Source of the DNA: Oceaniglobus roseus
Lineage (GTDB): Bacteria > Pseudomonadota > Alphaproteobacteria > Rhodobacterales > Rhodobacteraceae
NCBI RefSeq assembly: GCF_002869745.1
Contig: NZ_PNOS01000045.1
Location: 1-39,328, forward strand
Direction of reading: 5' to 3'
DNA length: 39,328 bases
Numbering within the stretch: the stretch's first letter is position 1; the number at the start of each line of letters is the position of its first letter. This document shows positions 25,123-33,082 of the stretch, piece after piece. The notes under the pieces are model-generated. The model saw only the letters and a list, made by a program, of their open reading frames with translations. It was not told where the DNA came from and ran no database searches. The position numbers and the translations under genes are program-made.

Positions 25123-26636
25123 TCCTCGACCGCCGCACCTTCCTCGCCGCCCTCGCGGCCCTGTCCTCCGTCCGAACCGCCGCCGCGCGGGAAGAGCTGG
25201 TGGTCGCCGAGACCCCGTTCTCCGTCGACTGGCTGAAGGCCGAGGCCGAGCGCCTGGCGCAGTCGGATTTCCAGCCCGCGCCGATGGTGCCCGAGGCCTG
25301 GCGCAAGCTGACCTACGACGAGGCCAAGCTGATCTGGTTCCGCGACCGCGACGCGATCTGGACCGACGTGGACAGCGCCCTGCAACTCGACCTCTTCGCC
25401 GCGGGCTACCTGCACCAGCGGCCGATCCAGGTGAACCTCGTGTCCGACGGGGTGGCCCACACGCTCGGCTTCGACCGGAGCCTGTTCGACGCCACCGACC
25501 AGTTCCCCGATCCGCCGGTGGACGAGACGATGGGATATTCGGGCATCCGGCTTCGGGCGGAGCTGAACAAGAAGGGGATCTTCGAGGAGTTCATGGTCTT
25601 CCAGGGCGCGAGCTATTTCCGCGCCATCGCCAACCGGCAGGTCTATGGCCTGTCGGCGCGCGGTCTCGCGCTGCGCACGGGCGACGCCGAGGGCGAGGAG
25701 TTCCCGACCTTCACCCGCCTCTATGTCGAGCAGCCCGCGGCCGGTGCCGACACCTTCCACATGCACGCGCTGCTTGACGGCCCGTCGACCACCGGCGCCT
25801 ACAGCTTCGCGATCCGCCCCGGCTCGCCCACGGCGGTCGAGGTCACGGCGACGCTGTTCCCCCGCGTCGATCTGGATCACGTCGGGCTTGCGCCGCTGAC
25901 CAGCATGTTCCTGTTCGACGCGACCAACCGCCACCGCTTCGACGATTTCCGCCCCGCGGTCCACGACAGCGACGGCCTGCTGATCTGGAACGGCAACAAC
26001 GAACGGCTCTGGCGGCCGCTCGCCAATCCCGTCTCGCTCCAGATCTCGAGCTTCGTCGACAGCAACCTGAACGGCTTCGGTCTGATGCAGCGGCACCGCG
26101 ATCCCGAGGACTTCGCCGATCTCGAAGCCCGCTACGAGGCGCGCCCCTCGCTCTGGATCACGCCGCGCAAGGCCTGGGGCGACGGCGTGGTGCGGCTGGT
26201 CGAGATCCCGGCCGACCGCGAGATCTACGACAACATCGTCGCCTACTGGCGGCCCGCCGCGGTGCTGTCCGCCGGACAGCCCTTCGATTTCGAGTACGGG
26301 ATGCTCTGGGGCGACGCGCCGAAGGGGCTCCCCGACCTTGCCCGGGTGATGAACACGCGCATCGGCAAGGGCTTCGACCGGGTGCGGACGGTCTGCGTCG
26401 TGGACTTCGAGGATCACCCGCTGCTTCAGGAAGAGCCTGAAAAATATGCGGCGCGCGTGCATGACGACCAAGGCGTGGTCTCGGTCGGCGTGATTCAGCG
26501 CAACCCGGGAACCGGTGGTCTGAGACTCTCGTTCAGCTTCGACCCTGCCGGGGCGGCGGCGCTGGAACTGCGCGCACAGCTGGTCCGGAACGACACACCT
26601 GTTACCGAAGTCTGGCTATACCGATGGACGGCTTGA
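25119..26636 (+). CDS. opgG: Periplasmic glucan biosynthesis protein OpgG (MdoG family)
   Basis: Periplasmic protein needed for OPG synthesis; the family (MdoG/MdoD) acts on beta-1,2-glucans in the periplasm. The 505-residue product has an N-terminal Tat/Sec-like signal (ILDRRTFLAALAALSSVRTAAA). A large beta-sandwich domain follows with FDRSLFDATDQFP and DETMGYSGIRLRAELN (135-150). Conserved are HDSDGLLIWNGNNERLWRPL (282-301), YEARPSLWITP and VEIPADREIYDNIVAYW (361-377). The C-terminal Ig-like domain ends VTEVWLYRWTA. Start ATG 25119 uses the 4-nt ATGA overlap with opgC; its end overlaps opgH by 13 nt. Because OpgD and OpgG are close relatives, opgD is an alternative name, but the operon position favours opgG. 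Confidence 0.93.
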   Translation: MILDRRTFLAALAALSSVRTAAAREELVVAETPFSVDWLKAEAERLAQSDFQPAPMVPEAWRKLTYDEAKLIWFRDRDAIWTDVDSALQLDLFAAGYLHQRPIQVNLVSDGVAHTLGFDRSLFDATDQFPDPPVDETMGYSGIRLRAELNKKGIFEEFMVFQGASYFRAIANRQVYGLSARGLALRTGDAEGEEFPTFTRLYVEQPAAGADTFHMHALLDGPSTTGAYSFAIRPGSPTAVEVTATLFPRVDLDHVGLAPLTSMFLFDATNRHRFDDFRPAVHDSDGLLIWNGNNERLWRPLANPVSLQISSFVDSNLNGFGLMQRHRDPEDFADLEARYEARPSLWITPRKAWGDGVVRLVEIPADREIYDNIVAYWRPAAVLSAGQPFDFEYGMLWGDAPKGLPDLARVMNTRIGKGFDRVRTVCVVDFEDHPLLQEEPEKYAARVHDDQGVVSVGVIQRNPGTGGLRLSFSFDPAGAAALELRAQLVRNDTPVTEVWLYRWTA

Positions 26637-28540
26637 ACCAATTCCACACCCGCGACGCGGCGATGCCGCCCGTCTGCCCCCTCGTGCACCCGGTCCAGAG
26701 CCTCGACCGGCCCTACCGCGACCTCAGCGCCCCCAACCAGGGCGTGACCGGCGGCGCGCCGTGGTGGCGCCTGGCCACGTTCCTGCCGGCGGCGTTGACG
26801 ACGCTGGCTGTGGTCCTGGCCTTCCGCGACTGGTTCGCCGTCGGCGGGCTCTCGCTGTTCGAGGGGGCGGTGATCGCGCTGATCACCTTCACCTTCTTCT
26901 GGATCGCGCTCTCGGTCGCCACCGCGACGCTCGGGATCGCCACGCTGCTTCTCGACAACCGCCGCAAACCGGCCCTGCGCGCCGCCGACGACGGGCGCCC
27001 GGTGGCGCCGCTGCGGGTGGCGCTGCTGGTGCCGGTCTACAACGAGTCCCCCGTCGACGTCTTCGGCAACGCCGCCGCGATGCTGCGCGACATCCGCGCG
27101 CAGGCCCACGGCCACGATTTCGCGCTGTTCGTGCTGTCCGACACCCGCGACGACGCGATCGCGCGGCAGGAAGAGCGCGCGTTCCGCGCCCTGCGCGCCC
27201 GACTGGGCGAGGGGTACCGGGTTTATTACCGGCGCCGCATCGACAACGTCGACCGCAAGGTCGGCAACCTTTCGGACTGGGTGCGCACCTGGGGCGGAGC
27301 CTGGGACGCGATGCTGGTGCTCGACGCAGACAGCCTGATGAGCGGCCACGCCATCGTCGAGCTGACAGACGCCATGTCGCGCGACCCCGGCGCGGGGCTG
27401 ATCCAGTCCTTCCCCATGCTCTTCGGCGCGCAGTCGCTGTTCGGCCGGGTCCAGCAGTTCGCCAACCGCATCTACGGTTTCGCGCTGGCCGAGGGGCTGG
27501 CGAAGTGGACCGACCGCGAGGGCAACTACTGGGGCCACAACGCGATCATCCGCTGCTCGGCCTTCGCGTCGTCGGCGGGCCTGCCGAAGGTGCGCAGCCT
27601 GCGCGGCGAGGAAAGGCTGATCCTCAGCCACGATTTCGTCGAGGCGGGCCTTCTGCGCCGGGCGGGCTGGTCCGTCCGCTTCCTGCCGCGCATCCCCGGC
27701 AGCTACGAGGAAGTGCCGGCCACCCTGATCGACTACGTGCTGCGCGACCGGCGCTGGTGCCAAGGCAACCTCCAGCACCTCGGCCTGATCGCCTCGCGCG
27801 GGTTCCATGCCGTGTCGCGCTTCCACCTGATCAGCGGCGCCATGGGCTATCTGGTGTCGCCGGCCTGGCTGGCGCTGTTGGTGATCTGGGCGATGCTCGG
27901 CAACGGGGAAGACCAGAACGTGATCCGCTATTTCAGCGATCTGTCGCCGCAGGTGAACTGGCCCGAAGTGATGACCAGCCACAACCTGTCGATCCTGTTC
28001 TTCATGTACGCGATGCTTCTGGCGCCGAAACTGATGAGCGCGGGCGCCATCCACCGCGCGGGCATTCCGCTGCGCGATGTCGGGGGCCTCGGGCAGTTCG
28101 TGACCTCGGTGGTGGCGGAGATCCTGCTTTCCATCGCCTATGCGCCGATCATGATGGTGCAGCAGTCCATCGCCGTCGCCCGCACCGCGCTTGGCCTGCG
28201 CGAGACCTGGACGCCCCAAAGCCGGGGCGGCAAGGTCAACTATCCGCTCGCGACGCTGCTGAAGTTCCACTGGCTGGAAACCGTGCTGGGCACGCTGCTG
28301 CTGGTCGGCATGGCGCTCGGGATCGTCACGCTGTGGCTGCTGCCGATCGCCCTCAGCCTCGCCATGGCCGTGCCGCTTTCGGCGCTGTCGGGCTGGAACA
28401 TGGCCCGCTGGCCCTGGAGCGCGCGCCACCTCGGAACGCCCGAGGTGCTGAACGCGCCGCGCATCATCCGCCGCGCCCTTCTCGAGCGTCGTCACTTCGC
28501 CCGGGTGCTGGCCGCGCCGGAGGTGATCGCGGCTGAGTAG
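26624..28540 (+). CDS. opgH: Glucan biosynthesis glucosyltransferase OpgH
   Basis: Inner-membrane family-2 glycosyltransferase that makes the beta-1,2-glucan backbone from UDP-glucose. The 638-residue product has two N-terminal membrane spans (about 46-110). The catalytic domain carries LVPVYNES (about 134-141, UDP binding), DAD within VLDADSLMSG (about 231) and the RRWCQGNLQH motif (about 375). A C-terminal bundle of about five spans follows. E. coli OpgH is longer (847 residues) because of a bigger N-terminal regulatory region. It is last in the opgC-opgG-opgH run and overlaps opgG by 13 nt. It ends 3 nt from the convergent esterase gene. Confidence 0.94.
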   Translation: MDGLNQFHTRDAAMPPVCPLVHPVQSLDRPYRDLSAPNQGVTGGAPWWRLATFLPAALTTLAVVLAFRDWFAVGGLSLFEGAVIALITFTFFWIALSVATATLGIATLLLDNRRKPALRAADDGRPVAPLRVALLVPVYNESPVDVFGNAAAMLRDIRAQAHGHDFALFVLSDTRDDAIARQEERAFRALRARLGEGYRVYYRRRIDNVDRKVGNLSDWVRTWGGAWDAMLVLDADSLMSGHAIVELTDAMSRDPGAGLIQSFPMLFGAQSLFGRVQQFANRIYGFALAEGLAKWTDREGNYWGHNAIIRCSAFASSAGLPKVRSLRGEERLILSHDFVEAGLLRRAGWSVRFLPRIPGSYEEVPATLIDYVLRDRRWCQGNLQHLGLIASRGFHAVSRFHLISGAMGYLVSPAWLALLVIWAMLGNGEDQNVIRYFSDLSPQVNWPEVMTSHNLSILFFMYAMLLAPKLMSAGAIHRAGIPLRDVGGLGQFVTSVVAEILLSIAYAPIMMVQQSIAVARTALGLRETWTPQSRGGKVNYPLATLLKFHWLETVLGTLLLVGMALGIVTLWLLPIALSLAMAVPLSALSGWNMARWPWSARHLGTPEVLNAPRIIRRALLERRHFARVLAAPEVIAAE

Positions 28541-28549
28541 CGGCTACTC
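28535..28549. terminator. Short dyad covering both convergent stop codons
   Basis: GAGTAG / CTACTC (28535-28540 and 28544-28549, 3-nt loop) includes the TAG of opgH and the opposite-strand stop of the esterase gene. It may serve as a minimal two-way terminator, but the stem is only 6 bp with no T-run. Confidence 0.3.
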
Positions 28550-29383
28550 CGGCCGCCGGGCGAGCCCCTCGAACCAGTCGAGCGCCAGGTCGGCCCAGCC
28601 CACGGGAATGCCATGCGCCCCGGGATGCAGCGCGAATTGCAGCGCCGCGCCCGGGGCGCAGTCCGTCCAGCGGCGGATCCAGAATTGATTGACCGTGTCG
28701 AAGCCGTCGGGGCGCATCATCGTGCAGCCGTCGGTGGCGCGCCAGATCTCCATCGCCGCCCAGACGTCGCCCTGCTCGATCGCCCCGCCGCGCAGCGGCC
28801 GCCCCTCGAGCGGCACCGTGACGTCCTGCCAGCCATGGGTGTGGAACAGCTTCACCGGCCCGGCGCAGCCTTCGGGGTGGGGCCGCCAGAAGTTGCCCGC
28901 GACCGGGGCATAGGCGGCGAAGAGGTCGGGACGGGCGCAGGCGGTATAGGCGACCATCGAGCCGCCGATGGAGAAGCCCGCCAGCAGCACGCGGTCGCGG
29001 TCGACGCCGAAGCGGGCGACCGCATCCCCGGCAACCTCGGCGAAGAAGGCGGGTTCGTCGCGCAGCGCTTCGTGTCCCGGCAGGAACGACCAGCCGCCGC
29101 CGCGCCGCCCCTGTCGCGACAGCCCGTCCGGGGCGAGAAGCGCATAACCGCGGGCCCTGATCGCCTCGACCATCCCCGTGTTGCGCAGCGTGTCCGCGCC
29201 GCTGCCGCCCGCGCCATGGAGGAAGATCACCACCGGCGCGCCCTGTCCGCCCCCCGCGGGCAGCACCGCGTGGTAGGTGCCCGACGCCACGGTGCAGGCA
29301 TCGGGCGACGGGCCGCAGCCCGCCGTGACCGCGTCGCCCATGAGCACCGAAAGGGCGAGGGCAAGGAGAGGCGCACGGAACAT
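28544..29383 (-). CDS. Secreted PHB depolymerase/feruloyl esterase-like hydrolase
   Basis: An exported alpha/beta-hydrolase related to poly(3-hydroxybutyrate) depolymerases and LpqC-type esterases. The 279-residue product has a signal peptide (1-22). The oxyanion segment FLHGAGGSGADTL is at 54-66, the nucleophile S138 in GFSIGG, and a late histidine in HPGAHGIPVGW. C23, C30 and several later cysteines suggest disulfides, consistent with a periplasmic or extracellular location. It is the fifth and last gene of the envelope operon (3-nt gap after the rhodanese, GAGGG ribosome site) and converges on opgH. The natural ester substrate is unknown. Confidence 0.87.
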   Translation of the reverse strand: MFRAPLLALALSVLMGDAVTAGCGPSPDACTVASGTYHAVLPAGGGQGAPVVIFLHGAGGSGADTLRNTGMVEAIRARGYALLAPDGLSRQGRRGGGWSFLPGHEALRDEPAFFAEVAGDAVARFGVDRDRVLLAGFSIGGSMVAYTACARPDLFAAYAPVAGNFWRPHPEGCAGPVKLFHTHGWQDVTVPLEGRPLRGGAIEQGDVWAAMEIWRATDGCTMMRPDGFDTVNQFWIRRWTDCAPGAALQFALHPGAHGIPVGWADLALDWFEGLARRPE

Positions 29384-29386
29384 CCC

Positions 29387-29866
29387 TCAACCCTCCGGCA
29401 CGGGGGAGCGATCCAGCGGCAGCCCCCGCGCCAGCCATCCGGGCCCGGCGAGCGAGCCCAGCATCCCCTCGGGCACGTCCATGACGTTGATGAATCCCTG
29501 ACGCACCAGCCGGTTCGCCAGCCTGGCGGAGCGCACGCCCCGTGCGCAGATCAGCGCCACCGGCAGCATGTCGCCCTGCCGGTCGATCAGGGCTGCGAGC
29601 GACTCGGCGAAATCGTCCCGGCGCATGTCCAGGCGGTACGCGTTTCCGGGACTGCCGGTCGCCGCCCATTCCTCGGGGCGGCGGATGTCCACGAGAACGA
29701 CGCGCCCCTCCGACGCCATGGCAAAGGCCTCGGGTGCGCTCAGCGTGGCGCCGCGGAACTCCTCCCTGATCGCGCCGTCGTAGAGCGAAGGTCCGACGAA
29801 CCCGATGAACGCAGCCCCTCCGAGGCAGGCGACCCCGGCGGCGAAGACCAGTCCGCGTCCGCTCAT
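29387..29866 (-). CDS. Membrane-anchored rhodanese-like protein
   Basis: A single-domain rhodanese (sulfurtransferase fold) of 159 residues. An N-terminal hydrophobic anchor (about 5-26, LVFAAGVACLGGAAFIGFVG) places the domain in the periplasm. The core strand VVLVDIRRPEEW (56-67) and the active-site loop with C107 (CARGVRS) are intact, so a sulfur-carrying cysteine is plausible. Its start shares 4 nt (ATGA) with the end of the SCO1 gene. Rhodaneses pass sulfane sulfur from thiosulfate or persulfides to acceptors; a periplasmic one beside a SCO1 protein suggests sulfur or copper/thiol handling (inference). Confidence 0.9.
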   Translation of the reverse strand: MSGRGLVFAAGVACLGGAAFIGFVGPSLYDGAIREEFRGATLSAPEAFAMASEGRVVLVDIRRPEEWAATGSPGNAYRLDMRRDDFAESLAALIDRQGDMLPVALICARGVRSARLANRLVRQGFINVMDVPEGMLGSLAGPGWLARGLPLDRSPVPEG

Positions 29867-30423
29867 CCCGCGGGCGCCAGGTGGCTGCGGACGATCTCCG
29901 CCGCCTGTTCGGGCGCCAGCACGGGGGGCAGCAGGCTCAGCACCGCGCCATCCGGGTCGAGGAGGTAGATGAACGAGCCGTGGGAGAAGACCGGCCCGTA
30001 TTCCGGATCGTCGAAGATCTGCGCCCGCTCGACCGAGAAGGCGTCGTAGGCCACCTGCAAGGCCGCCTCGCTGCCCGTCAGCCCGACGAAGCCCGGATGG
30101 ATCCGCGCCAGTGGCGCGCCGATGCTGTCCACCGTGTCGCGCGCCGGATCGACGGTGATCATGACGGGCGTCACCGCGATGCCCTCCGCCGACAGCTCGT
30201 CCACCACCTCGGCCATCAGCGGCAGCGCGGCCGAGCAGATCTGGCGGCAGTTGGCATAGCCGAAGAACAGAAGCTGCGCGTGTCCCTCCGGGTCGGCCTC
30301 GCTGCGGGTCTCGCCGCGCTGGTCGGTCAGGCGGAACGGGCCGCCGACGTCGAAGGGCAGGGCGCCCGCGGCCTGCGCAAGGGGCGCGGAGAGCGCCAGG
30401 AACAGAAGGGCCGGGCGGATCAC
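29863..30423 (-). CDS. SCO1/SenC family copper/thiol chaperone
   Basis: Exported thioredoxin-fold protein that delivers copper to CuA centres or reduces cysteines in cytochrome oxidase assembly. The 186-residue product has a signal peptide (about 1-19). The full metal site is present: C59 and C63 in NCRQIC (C-x3-C) and the distant H148 in FSHGSFIYLLD. Start is GTG at 30423, overlapping the upstream TGA in the GTGA form; the open frame continues further upstream but that part is not homologous. It is the third of five coupled genes. No cytochrome oxidase gene is in the window, so its client is not known. Confidence 0.93.
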   Translation of the reverse strand: MIRPALLFLALSAPLAQAAGALPFDVGGPFRLTDQRGETRSEADPEGHAQLLFFGYANCRQICSAALPLMAEVVDELSAEGIAVTPVMITVDPARDTVDSIGAPLARIHPGFVGLTGSEAALQVAYDAFSVERAQIFDDPEYGPVFSHGSFIYLLDPDGAVLSLLPPVLAPEQAAEIVRSHLAPAG

Positions 30424-30995
30424 GGATAGAGCTCCTTCAGGATCTCCCTGTCCTTCTCCAGCCCCAGCCCGAAATACCCGGTCTCGGCGATCTTCGCGTT
30501 CACCCGCGGGTCGCGCCGGAACCAGGGGCCCGGGCCCGCGGCATCTGGATGCGTCTCGGCCCAGACCTTCGTCCAGCGGTTCGCCTTCACCCAGTCGGTT
30601 TCGCCCGGCTTCCGGATCAGCTGCACCTGGTAGACGTTCGTCGCCCCGATATCGGGATCCTCGATCAGCAGGCCGTCGACCTCCACCTCGGCACCGCAGA
30701 ACGGCAGCAGCTCGACCACCGCGCCGCTGAAGGCCGGTTCGTTGTTCTTGGTCGGGAACACCAGAACGCCGTCCGCCGCGCGCACGAGGCCCAGCTGCCG
30801 CGCGCCGCCGCCGCAGTCGGCGGGGCAGTCGCCGGTCAGCTCGCACAGGACGTCCACGACCTTGGCCTCGAACCGCGCGGGCTTCTCGGCGTAGAGGTTC
30901 CAGCTTTTCGCCTCGGAGCCCGCCGAGAAATCCTGGGCCGAGACCTGAACCGCGGGCAGGGCGAGAAGCAGCGCGACAAGGGCAGGGCGGATCAT
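30420..30995 (-). CDS. Exported cysteine-motif protein of unknown function
   Basis: A 191-residue secreted protein with a signal peptide (1-20, ending VSA). It has four cysteines after cleavage: C51, C57, C61 and C100. C57 and C61 form C-x3-C in TGDCPADCGGG, the same spacing as in SCO1. Conserved-looking blocks are LLPFCGAEVEVDGLLIED and a tryptophan-rich C-terminal half (NRWTKVWAETHP, then PGPWFRRDP). I do not recognise the family. ATG 30995 overlaps the previous stop by 4 nt. Its place next to SCO1 and another C-x3-C protein suggests a metal- or thiol-related envelope role, which is inference. Confidence 0.8.
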   Translation of the reverse strand: MIRPALVALLLALPAVQVSAQDFSAGSEAKSWNLYAEKPARFEAKVVDVLCELTGDCPADCGGGARQLGLVRAADGVLVFPTKNNEPAFSGAVVELLPFCGAEVEVDGLLIEDPDIGATNVYQVQLIRKPGETDWVKANRWTKVWAETHPDAAGPGPWFRRDPRVNAKIAETGYFGLGLEKDREILKELYP

Positions 30996-31441
30996 CGCGC
31001 TTCCTCCGGCACCGAGAACTCCGGCACGTTGCCGTAGTCCAGGTGGTTCTCGTTGGTGATGCCCTGGTCCGTCACGACCTTCTCGACCACGAGGTAGTTC
31101 AGCCCGTCGCGGGCATAGGCGATCCCGTCCGCCTCGATCACGTGGCTTGCAAGGTTCAGCTGTGTGTCGCCCCCGGCGCTTTCGGCGCTGCCCTCGATCT
31201 TCAGCACCATGTAGACGGTGCCGTCCTCGGCCCGCAGCCCCACCGGGATCCCCCCGGCCGAACACCAGAGCGCGCAGGTGTGGTGCGCCGTGCCGACGAC
31301 CGCATCCGTCCCGCCCATGACGCCGGAGAAATAGCACCAGGTGTCGATCAGCTCGCCCGTGACGCGGATCCGCTCGCCCTCCGCGGCATGAAGCGGCGTG
31401 GCGAGCGCCAGGGTGGCAAGGACGGTCAGGGTTCGTCGCAT
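30992..31441 (-). CDS. Exported protein with C...HHxCxxxC motif, unknown function
   Basis: First gene of the five-gene envelope operon. The 149-residue product has a signal peptide (1-20, ending HAA). A compact beta domain follows with C36 (LIDTWCYF) and H53-H54-x-C56-x3-C60 in HHTCALWC, then GGIPVGLRAEDGTVYMVLK. Cysteine/histidine spacing of this kind is compatible with metal or heme-free redox binding, but no covalent heme motif (CxxCH) is present. I have seen similar 'C...HxxCAxxCxxGG' layouts in small secreted DUFs (DUF5818-like) but cannot assign it firmly. Start ATG 31441 has GGGAG; a longer frame to 31525 lacks signal-peptide sense. Confidence 0.82.
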   Translation of the reverse strand: MRRTLTVLATLALATPLHAAEGERIRVTGELIDTWCYFSGVMGGTDAVVGTAHHTCALWCSAGGIPVGLRAEDGTVYMVLKIEGSAESAGGDTQLNLASHVIEADGIAYARDGLNYLVVEKVVTDQGITNENHLDYGNVPEFSVPEEAR

Positions 31442-31548
31442 CGTGATCTCCCTCGGGGACTGCGCTGCCGCGAGAGTGGCACAGGCCCCGCGGCCCGCCA
31501 AACGGCTTGTCGCGGGGTCAACCAAGCGTGAAGATCGTGACAGCGGCG

Positions 31549-32868
31549 TTATTCGCCCGCCTCCAGCACCTCGAAGTGCATCCCCTTCGCCGTGCGGTTC
31601 GGGAAGCCCTCCCAGTAGGTGTGCCCGGCGCCCTTCACGTCGTCCTTCATCTCCCAGACTCCGTCGTTCGAGTTCGGCACGAGGTCCAGGAAGGCGTCGG
31701 CCCCGGCATCGTCCTTCAGGTACTTGGCGAGCCAGGCGGTGACGAAATGCTGCGCCACGTTGTTCATCCGGGCCGTGTCCCAGACCGCGTCGATGTAGTG
31801 CTCGGCCAGGTTGAAGCCGAGTTCTGCGTCGTACCTGTTGGCCTCCTCAGGCGCGGGGATCCCGGCGCCCGCATTGTGGTTGGCGTTGTCGAAGGTCAGC
31901 AGCGCCCGGTCGACGTTCGTCGCCTGCTCCCAGATCGCGCGGGTGCCGTCGGCATAGCCCGACACGTCGTCCACCGATCCGGCGACGAACAGCATCGGGA
32001 TGTCGATGCCCTTCAGCCCCTCGGCATCCCAGAACCCCCGCTGCCGCCCCCAGGGCGCGAAGGCGATGGCCGTCCTGATCCGCGGATCGGTCAGGCGCTC
32101 GTGGCTCTCGCTGCCTGCGAGGTGGATGGCGAGCGTGCCCTGCGGCGCCCCCCAGTCGTAATCCACGGCGGCCTGCGTCACTCCGGCCCCCGCGGTGATG
32201 ACCGCACCGTAGCCGCCCATGGAATAGCCGATGAGCCCGGTGCGTTCCGCATCCACGATACCCGACAGGAAGCCGTCCGGGGCTGCGCCCAGCTTCGCCA
32301 TCTCGTCGATCACGAACAGCTGGTCCAGCGTCCGGTTCACCAGGGTCGAGCCGAAGGCGGCCTTGGTGCGGTAGGTCGAATCGGTATGGTCGATGGAGGC
32401 GACGACATAGCCCTTGGAGGCCAGGTTCTCGCCCAGGTGGGACATCAGGTAGCGGTTGCCGGGATAGCCGTGGGACAGGATCACCAGGGGCCAGGCGGTG
32501 CCCGTTGCGGGCGCCGCGTCGCGCATCGCGCGGCCCTGAAGCGTGACCTCGGTCTTGCCGTCGCGCAGGAACGCCTTCAGCCCCGTGTCGCCCGTGGCGT
32601 CGGCGGTGGCGGGATACCAGACCTCGACGGTCAGCGGGCGGTCGTAGGTCGGCAGCGGGTCGGGTGCGTCCCCCTCGTTGCCGATGGCAAGGATATCCAG
32701 CTGCCCGGGGTGCACCATGTCGATGGTCCGCACTCCGACCGGCAGATCGCCATAGGCGGCGAGGGCGGGGGCATCGGCGCGCTGCGTGTCGATCCGGTTC
32801 TCGCCGTGGGCGGCGGCGGCCAGCGACAGCGCGGCGGGCAGGATCAGGGCGAGGCGGGGCAGGGACAT
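31549..32868 (-). CDS. Secreted alpha/beta hydrolase (dienelactone hydrolase/PAF-acetylhydrolase-like)
   Basis: A 439-residue exported hydrolase with a signal peptide (about 1-22). The fold shows VILSHGYPGNRYLMS (129-143, oxyanion region), nucleophile S216 in IGYSMGGYGA, an acid in VAGSVDDVSGY near 299 and a histidine in NANHNAGAG. An N-terminal extension with VRTIDMVHPGQLDIL and VEVWYPA resembles platelet-activating-factor acetylhydrolase-type esterases. It lies upstream of the five-gene envelope operon on the same strand, with a 107-bp gap holding a CCCCGCG/CGCGGGG dyad (31486-31517). It is divergent from the DUF3422 gene. Substrate unknown. Confidence 0.9.
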   Translation of the reverse strand: MSLPRLALILPAALSLAAAAHGENRIDTQRADAPALAAYGDLPVGVRTIDMVHPGQLDILAIGNEGDAPDPLPTYDRPLTVEVWYPATADATGDTGLKAFLRDGKTEVTLQGRAMRDAAPATGTAWPLVILSHGYPGNRYLMSHLGENLASKGYVVASIDHTDSTYRTKAAFGSTLVNRTLDQLFVIDEMAKLGAAPDGFLSGIVDAERTGLIGYSMGGYGAVITAGAGVTQAAVDYDWGAPQGTLAIHLAGSESHERLTDPRIRTAIAFAPWGRQRGFWDAEGLKGIDIPMLFVAGSVDDVSGYADGTRAIWEQATNVDRALLTFDNANHNAGAGIPAPEEANRYDAELGFNLAEHYIDAVWDTARMNNVAQHFVTAWLAKYLKDDAGADAFLDLVPNSNDGVWEMKDDVKGAGHTYWEGFPNRTAKGMHFEVLEAGE

Positions 32869-33011
32869 GGGGCAACTCCGTGACTGGGTCTGCGGGCACC
32901 ATGAGCGCCGGTCTCGACAGGGTCAATGCAATCTGCGGTGGAGCGCGCGCCCCTGCGCGATCCGGCAAGGGCCGCCCCGGCGCACCGAGGTATACCGTTA
33001 AGGCGCGGAAT

Positions 33012-33036
33012 TTCTTGAAAGAATCCTGTTTACAGG
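33012..33036. promoter_or_regulatory. Two adjacent small dyads in the divergent hydrolase/DUF3422 region
   Basis: TTCTTGAAAGAA (33012-33023, arms TTCTT/AAGAA) and CCTGTTTACAGG (33025-33036, arms CCTGT/ACAGG) sit 1 nt apart in the relatively AT-rich part of the 214-bp gap. TTTACA at 33028-33033 could be a -35 element with TACTCT 17 nt further on. These could be operator half-sites for a dimeric regulator. This is an inference from symmetry alone. Confidence 0.35.
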
Positions 33037-33082
33037 GGCGCGTTTCGGATTACTCTCACGACAACAGCCAGGAGCCGCGCCG

